Shown here piece after piece: positions 59,262 through 64,000 of a stretch of 64,000 nt of DNA. The stretch covers positions 9,482 to 73,481 of the forward strand of contig JAEWLQ010000028.1 in assembly GCA_023457495.1 (NCBI GenBank), given 5' to 3'. Position 1 is the stretch's first letter. Every line of letters begins with the position of its first letter. The position numbers and the translations under genes were made by a program. The notes beneath the pieces are model-generated. The model was not told where the DNA came from. It saw only the letters and a program-made list of their open reading frames with translations, and made no database searches. Origin of the DNA: Pseudomonadota bacterium (GTDB lineage: Bacteria; Pseudomonadota; Gammaproteobacteria; Steroidobacterales; Steroidobacteraceae).

Positions 59262-59954
59262 CTATTCTGCCCCAGCGGAACCCCCGGGGGATACGGCGCC
59301 AACCCCCCAGGCACGCTGGTAGGCAATCAGAGCAGCGGACTGTTCGCCGGAAATGCGAACTGCATCACCCGGCCCCGCGGCTGCCGATTCGATCAGGTCG
59401 GCCAAGGTGAGGATGCTCACGCAACGCAGGCCGAACTGGGCCGAGACTTCCTGGACGGCCGACTGGGACCCCTGGCCGCGTTCCTGGCGGTCGAGCGCGA
59501 GCGCCACGCCCGCGGGCGTCGCGCCGGCCGCGCGGATGATTTCGACCGATTCGCGAATGGCGGTGCCCGCCGTGATCACGTCATCGACGATCACCACGCG
59601 CCCGCGCAGCGGGCTGCCAACGATGTTGCCGCCTTCACCGTGTTCCTTGGCTTCCTTGCGGTTGAAGGCCCACGGCACGTTGCGCCGGTGATGCTCCGCC
59701 AATGCGATGGCCGTCGTGGTCGCCAACGGGATTCCCTTGTACGCGGGCCCGAACAGCATGTCGTACTCGAGGCCCGAACGGGTGAGGGCGGCCGCGTAGC
59801 ATTTCCCCAGCACGGCGATCGCCTCGCCGTCGTTGAACAAACCCGCGTTGAAGAAGTAGGGGCTCTCCCGTCCGGACTTGAGCTTGAAGCTCCCGAAGCG
59901 CAATGCATTGCGCGACAGGGCGAGGTCGATGAAGGTACGTTGATACTCCTGCAC
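59262..59954 (-). CDS. pyrE: Orotate phosphoribosyltransferase
   Basis: 230 residues. PRPP-binding motif VVIVDDVITAGTAIRES, with PAYKGIPLATTTAIALAEHHRRN, FNRKEAKEHGEGG (the flexible loop with Lys residues) and KLKSGRESPYFFNAGLF. It converts orotate and PRPP to OMP in pyrimidine synthesis. It lies 5 bp upstream of the DUF4124 gene and close to dut, as in other gammaproteobacteria. Confidence 0.96.
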   Translation of the reverse strand: MQEYQRTFIDLALSRNALRFGSFKLKSGRESPYFFNAGLFNDGEAIAVLGKCYAAALTRSGLEYDMLFGPAYKGIPLATTTAIALAEHHRRNVPWAFNRKEAKEHGEGGNIVGSPLRGRVVIVDDVITAGTAIRESVEIIRAAGATPAGVALALDRQERGQGSQSAVQEVSAQFGLRCVSILTLADLIESAAAGPGDAVRISGEQSAALIAYQRAWGVGAVSPGGSAGAE

Positions 59955-60007
59955 GGTCGGCGTCTTCCGTATGATGCGGCGGTGCGCATGATAACGGACA
60001 ACGCCAC

Positions 60008-61285
60008 TTGAGCGCCGCCACGACGGCCGACACGGTCAAGCCGAGAATCCGCGATGTCTTGCGCCAGCCGCGCATGCTGGCGATCCTGTTGTTAGGCGGC
60101 GCCTCCGGGCTGCCGAACCCCCTGTCCGAATCGACGATGCAGGCCTGGCTCACGGACCTCGGCATCAGCAACACCGACATCGGCTTGCTGATGTACGTCG
60201 CGCTCCCATACCTGCTCAAGCCCCTGTGGGCGCCGCTGCTCGATCGTTATTCGGTGCCGTGGCTCGGCCGGCGCCGCGGCTGGATCGCGACCTTCCAGCT
60301 GCTGCTCGCCGGCGGCATCGCGTCGCTCGCGATGTTCGGTGGCGCGCACCAGCTCACGCTCATCGCGGGAATCCTGCTGTTCGTCGTGTTCCTCTCGGCT
60401 TCGCAGGACATCGTGATCGATGCGTACCGCACCGACGTGGCGCGGCCGCCCGAGCGCGGACTCGCGGCCGCGGCGGCCAATCTCGGTTATCGCGCGCTGT
60501 CTTACGGTTCGCTGTCCGTGGCGCTGATCGTCGCCGACCACGTGAGCTGGCGCGCCGCGTTCCTCACGCTGGCGGGCGCGATGGCGCTCCTGGTGATCGC
60601 GACCGTATGGGCCCCGGAGCCCGACGACCCCCGTGGCAAGGAACTCCCGTCGCTCGCGGATTCCGTGATCGTCCCGCTGCGCGAGCTGTTCGGCGTGCCG
60701 GGCATGGTCGTGCTCATCGTGCTCATCCTCTTCTACAAGGTGGGCGACGCGTTCGCGCTCAAGTTCTTCACCGCATTCATGATGAATACCGGTTTCACCA
60801 AGACCGAGATCGGCGTGGTGGTGAAGGCGGTGCTCACCACCGGCTCGGTGCTCGGCGCGTTGCTCGGCGGCATCTGGATGATCAAGCTCGGCCTGCGGCG
60901 CGCGATGCTGCTGTTCGCGATCGTCCAGGCGCTCACCAATCTCGGCTATCTACTGCTGTATGCCATCGGCAAGAACTACGCGGTCATGGTCGGCGCGGTG
61001 GCGCTCGACGCACTCGCGAGCGGCATGGGCAACATCGCCGCGGTCGCGCTGATGATGGCGCTGTGCGACAAACGCTTCAGCGCGTTCCAGTACGCGCTGC
61101 TGTCGATGTTCGCGCTGGCGCCGCGCTACCTGCTCGGCGGACCGGCCGGCTGGATCGCCGACCATGGCGGCTGGGGCGTGTATTACTGGACGAGCTTCGC
61201 ACTCGCGGTGCCGGGCATCGCGCTGGTCTGGATCATGCGCCGGCGGATCGACGCGCTGGACGCCGAGTCCGCGACGCCGCGTTGA
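60008..61285 (+). CDS. ampG: AmpG-like muropeptide permease (MFS)
   Basis: 425 residues, 12 membrane helices, apparently from a TTG start. The next ATG at 60074 would cut the N-terminus short. Typical AmpG-type features are GGASGLPNPLSESTMQAWLTDLGIS, KPLWAPLLDRYSVPWLGRRRGWI, SQDIVIDAYRTDV and YRALSYGSLSVALIVAD. AmpG imports anhydro-muropeptides for cell-wall recycling. Related peptidoglycan-fragment or acetyl-CoA-type members cannot be excluded. It is divergent from pyrE and followed by the Rieske gene after 4 bp. Confidence 0.85.
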   Translation: MSAATTADTVKPRIRDVLRQPRMLAILLLGGASGLPNPLSESTMQAWLTDLGISNTDIGLLMYVALPYLLKPLWAPLLDRYSVPWLGRRRGWIATFQLLLAGGIASLAMFGGAHQLTLIAGILLFVVFLSASQDIVIDAYRTDVARPPERGLAAAAANLGYRALSYGSLSVALIVADHVSWRAAFLTLAGAMALLVIATVWAPEPDDPRGKELPSLADSVIVPLRELFGVPGMVVLIVLILFYKVGDAFALKFFTAFMMNTGFTKTEIGVVVKAVLTTGSVLGALLGGIWMIKLGLRRAMLLFAIVQALTNLGYLLLYAIGKNYAVMVGAVALDALASGMGNIAAVALMMALCDKRFSAFQYALLSMFALAPRYLLGGPAGWIADHGGWGVYYWTSFALAVPGIALVWIMRRRIDALDAESATPR

Positions 61286-61289
61286 TTCC

Positions 61290-61673
61290 GTGCGGGAGAT
61301 CGATACCACTCGGGTGTTGTGCTCCCTCGCCGAGCTGGAGGAAACCGGCAGCCGCGGATTCGCGACGGGTGAGGGTGACTGGCCGCTGCGCGGCTTCGTC
61401 GTGAAGACATCGGACGGAATCGCCGCGTACGTGAACTACTGCCCGCACGCCGGCCATCCACTCAACCTGCGTCCGCACCGCTTTCTCACGCCGGATCGCA
61501 ATCTGGTTCTCTGCAGCTCGCACGGTGCACTGTTCGCGCGCGACAACGGTCTGTGCATCGCGGGGCCCTGCGCGGGCCAGGCGCTGACGCCGATACCGGT
61601 GGAAGTGGTGGCGGGCTGCGTGATGCTGGCGCCGGGAGTCGATGTCGAGCGCTTCGCGAACGCGCCCCTGTAG
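61290..61673 (+). CDS. Rieske 2Fe-2S protein
   Basis: 127 residues from the GTG at 61290 (MREIDTTRVLCSLAELEETGSRGF). Cluster motifs are CPHAGHPL and CSSHGALFA (C-x-H ... C-x2-H). It resembles stand-alone Rieske ferredoxins or the small subunits of oxygenase systems, 100-130 residues. Its partner is unknown. It begins 4 bp after the ampG-like gene, probably in the same transcript. Confidence 0.85.
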   Translation: MREIDTTRVLCSLAELEETGSRGFATGEGDWPLRGFVVKTSDGIAAYVNYCPHAGHPLNLRPHRFLTPDRNLVLCSSHGALFARDNGLCIAGPCAGQALTPIPVEVVAGCVMLAPGVDVERFANAPL

Positions 61674-61701
61674 CCACGCCCGCGGGGCGCGGCAGGACTA
61701 G

Positions 61702-62013
61702 CTACTCGAAGAGATCCAGGCCCTCGAGCTTGCTCGCGCTCTGGCGGCGCTCGTCGTCATCGCCGTAACCGGCCGCGCCGCGCGCGTCGTCTTCTTCGGG
61801 ATCCACGTCGACGGAGCCGGTCCAGTCCTCGGGCGCCTCTATCTCCTCGAGGGTGCCGGCTTCCTGCTCGGCCTGCCAATCTTCGATGTCCATCTCTTCG
61901 AGCGTACCGTCGAAATACTGCAATTCGATCGTGCCATCGTCTTCGTCGATGGCCACGACTTCGAATGATTCGCCGCCCTGGATGCGGTACCAGCTGCCGA
62001 TGGTGGGTTTCAT
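61702..62013 (-). CDS. DUF6763 acidic protein
   Basis: 103 residues, strongly acidic. The N-terminal half is KPTIGSWYRIQGGESFEVVAIDEDDGTIELQYFDGTLEEMDIEDW, matching DUF6763. The C-terminal half is Asp/Glu-rich (EEDDARGAAGYGDDDERR). It is found in gammaproteobacteria, function unknown. No signal or membrane segment. Confidence 0.8.
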   Translation of the reverse strand: MKPTIGSWYRIQGGESFEVVAIDEDDGTIELQYFDGTLEEMDIEDWQAEQEAGTLEEIEAPEDWTGSVDVDPEEDDARGAAGYGDDDERRQSASKLEGLDLFE

Positions 62014-62112
62014 CGAATCCCTCCGGATCGTGGGACTGCTATGCTGCGAGCAACTTCATGTTGCGCCCGAAAATCGGCGCTTTCAACAACAAGATTCGTT
62101 GCGCACAGCATC

Positions 62113-62742
62113 ATGCTCGATCAAGCCATCAAGTTCTTCATCGTCTTCTTCGTCGTCGTCGAACCGATCTCGTTGATACCCGTGTTCTCCGGGCTCACCG
62201 ACGGCGCGAACGATCGCTACAAACACAAGATGGCGCTGAAGTCGGTTCTCGTCGCAAGCGGAATCCTCCTACTTTTCGCACTGGGAGGAGCCAGCTTCCT
62301 GCGCGCGATGGGCATCGCCATCGACTCGTTCAGGATCTTCGGCGGCTTGTTGCTTTTTCTCATCGCGCTGGAGATGGTGTTCGCCCGCGAATCGGGCACG
62401 CGCACTTCGAAAGACGAAGAAGTCGAGAGCAAAAAGCGTGCGGACATCTCCGTATTCCCTCTTGCCTTTCCGTTCATGGCCGGTCCTGGTGCATTGACCA
62501 CGCTATTGCTCTGGTTCGGACCCATTCCAGTCACCGAGCATCCTGTCGAGTTCGCCGTCATGTTCTTCTGCGCGCTCGTGGTGCTGGCGCTGTGTTTCAT
62601 CGCGATGCGCGTGGCCGGCCCGTTCATGCGGATCCTCGGCGTGACGGGCACCAATGTCGCGAACCGCTTGTTTGGAGTGATCCTGGGCGCGCTCGCGGTG
62701 CAGTTCGTCGTCGACGGCGTGCGCGCGAGCTTCGCGCTCTAG
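62113..62742 (+). CDS. MarC family integral membrane protein
   Basis: 209 residues, six helices. Starts MLDQAIKFFIVFFVVVEPISLIPVFSGL, with the conserved VEPISLIPVF segment, and has PLAFPFMAGPGALTTLLLW typical of MarC/UPF0056. The role is unsettled, and the old antibiotic-resistance link has been withdrawn. It lies 4 bp before the last gene. Confidence 0.9.
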   Translation: MLDQAIKFFIVFFVVVEPISLIPVFSGLTDGANDRYKHKMALKSVLVASGILLLFALGGASFLRAMGIAIDSFRIFGGLLLFLIALEMVFARESGTRTSKDEEVESKKRADISVFPLAFPFMAGPGALTTLLLWFGPIPVTEHPVEFAVMFFCALVVLALCFIAMRVAGPFMRILGVTGTNVANRLFGVILGALAVQFVVDGVRASFAL

Positions 62743-62746
62743 TCCC

Positions 62747-64000
62747 ATGAACACGAGCGCGCTCGACTTGCCGGCGCGGCCCTCGCTACCCGCGATGACG
62801 GCGATGTTCGTCGCGACCGCGCTCGCGATGATCGGCAACTACTACGTCTACGATTCCGTCGGGCCGGTGGCCGAGCTGCTGTCGCGGCAGCTCGGATACA
62901 GCGACACGCAGATCGGACTCCTCAACGCGGTCTACAGCCTGCCCAACATCGTCATGGTGCTGATCGGCGGCATCCTGGTGGATCGCTTCTCGGCCCGCGC
63001 GGTGACGCTCGCCACCACGCTCATCTGCTTCGCGGGTGCCGTGCTCACCGCCTCGGGCGCGGAGTTCGCGACGATGGTCGCGGGCCGGCTGCTGTTCGGC
63101 CTGGGCGCGGAGACGATGATCGTCGCCATTACCGTGGCGCTCGCGCAGTGGTTCGTGGGTCGCTACTTCGCCTTGCTGTTCGCGCTCAACATCACGTTCG
63201 CGCGGCTCGGCTCCTATCTAGCGGATCGCTCGCCATCCTTCGCCTCGGATCTTTACGCGCAAGGCTGGCAGCCGCCGCTGTGGCTGGCGGCGGGGTTCGG
63301 GGCGTTGGCCGTCGCGGGCGCCATCGTCTACTTCCTCATCGACCGCCGCGAGGCCGCGCGCGGAACGCTGGCCATCGCGCCGCCGGGCGATCGTTTCGAG
63401 TGGCGCAACCTGCTGCGCTTTCGCGCCGAGTTCTGGCTGATCGTCGCGATCTGCGTGACCTTCTACTCGGTGATCTTTCCCTTCCGCAGCACGTTCTCGA
63501 TCAAGTATTTCCAGGAAGCGCACGGCCTCTCGCTAGAGGCGGCGAGCACGCTGAACAGCCACGTGTTCCTCGCCGCGATGTTCGCGACTCCGGCCTTCGG
63601 CCTCTTGGTGGACCGGATCGGCCGGCACGCGCCGCTGCTCACGTTCGGCGCGCTGGCGCTGCCGGCGAGTTTCGCGATGCTGGCGTTTTCCGGCTCGGCT
63701 CCGCTCACGGGCGCCACCATCCTGATCGGCATCGCGTTCTCGCTCGTACCTGCGGTGTTGTGGCCGGCCGTGCCGCGCTATGTCGCCGCCGAGCAGCTGG
63801 GCACGGCCTATGGATTGATGACGGCCCTGCAGCAGACCGGCGTATTCCTCGCCAACATCATCGCCGGCGGCATCAACGACGCGAGCGGCGCCGGCGCCGC
63901 GAACCCGGCCGGTTACGACGGGATGTTGTGGTTCTTCGGATCGATCAGCCTGGCGGCATTCGTGAGCGCGCTGCTGCTGTGGATGCGCGGCCGTGGCGCC
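62747..64000 (+). CDS. MFS transporter, 3' truncated by window edge
   Basis: Open from the ATG at 62747 to the last base, 418 codons and no stop. The start is MNTSALDLPARPSLPAMTAM. The frame shows about 12 helices (ALAMIGNYYVYDSVGPVAELL, NAVYSLPNIVMVLIGGILVDRFSARAV, ALQQTGVFLANIIAGG). The VDRFSARA loop marks the major facilitator superfamily. In overall shape it resembles MFSD1-like lysosomal peptide transporters and bacterial relatives. Substrate unknown. It probably shares a transcript with the marC gene. The C-terminus lies outside the window. Confidence 0.8.
   Translation, partial: MNTSALDLPARPSLPAMTAMFVATALAMIGNYYVYDSVGPVAELLSRQLGYSDTQIGLLNAVYSLPNIVMVLIGGILVDRFSARAVTLATTLICFAGAVLTASGAEFATMVAGRLLFGLGAETMIVAITVALAQWFVGRYFALLFALNITFARLGSYLADRSPSFASDLYAQGWQPPLWLAAGFGALAVAGAIVYFLIDRREAARGTLAIAPPGDRFEWRNLLRFRAEFWLIVAICVTFYSVIFPFRSTFSIKYFQEAHGLSLEAASTLNSHVFLAAMFATPAFGLLVDRIGRHAPLLTFGALALPASFAMLAFSGSAPLTGATILIGIAFSLVPAVLWPAVPRYVAAEQLGTAYGLMTALQQTGVFLANIIAGGINDASGAGAANPAGYDGMLWFFGSISLAAFVSALLLWMRGRGA

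Overview
The window is 64 kb of G+C-rich bacterial chromosome (my impression is about 65% or more, not computed). Gene order and families point to a gammaproteobacterium. The blocks dut-coaBC-radC-rpmB-rpmG-mutM, rsmD-coaD and ftsY-ftsE-ftsX-rpoH are classic gammaproteobacterial clusters. DUF4124 and DUF6763 proteins, TonB/ExbD-like parts, OmpA-type and DUF481 envelope proteins, and a dedicated-sortase-type two-component pair would suit a free-living Steroidobacteraceae/Xanthomonadales-like lineage. That placement is inference. I see no rRNA, tRNA, CRISPR array, insertion sequence, prophage or recognisable defence island.

Layout. 1-5.4 kb: gltB (5' truncated by the window edge) and gltD, glutamate synthase. 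5.5-10.4 kb: a secreted legumain-like C13 peptidase, two membrane proteins of unknown role, a Tet-type MFS pump, and an ECF sigma factor fused in one frame to an RskA-like anti-sigma domain and a C-terminal membrane helix. 10.5-16.2 kb: a 1020-residue secreted DUF11 protein, a candidate sigma-54-driven small RNA, an AAA ATPase behind a leader-peptide/attenuator-like region, and two small secreted proteins. 16.4-23.8 kb: AGCS amino-acid symporter, DUF2238 protein, MazG-like hydrolase, PIN-like protein, DUF481 barrel, aquaporin and small exported proteins. 24-29.4 kb: ACS-type MFS transporter, LemA plus a DUF2207 membrane protein, small membrane proteins. 29.5-37.7 kb: a hybrid sensor kinase, an SMP-30-like beta-propeller, a 2OG-Fe(II) oxygenase-like protein, a rhomboid, a 0.56-kb gene-free stretch that looks like a structured non-coding RNA gene, and a two-component pair of the proteobacterial dedicated sortase type with no sortase nearby. 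37.8-43.6 kb: two coupled tiny genes, an orphan ExbD, GST, glutaryl-CoA-dehydrogenase-like enzyme, DUF962, thioesterase-like protein, OmpA lipoprotein, methyltransferase. 43.7-47.4 kb: rpoH with a CIRCE-like operator, ftsX, ftsE, ftsY. 47.5-59.9 kb: lipase-like lipoprotein, rsmD-coaD, ggt, AlkA-like glycosylase, mutM, rpmG-rpmB, MerR/TipAS regulator, radC, coaBC-dut, DUF4124 protein, pyrE. 60-64 kb: AmpG-like permease, Rieske protein, DUF6763, MarC and an MFS gene cut by the right edge.

Most genes are housekeeping or envelope functions. The parts least explained by known annotation are regulatory or RNA features: the sigma/anti-sigma fusion, the sigma-54 small RNA candidate, the structured RNA at 34.4-34.8 kb, the attenuator-like leader at 14.5-14.7 kb, a long inverted repeat at 54.4 kb, and two families of short dispersed repeats at gene ends.
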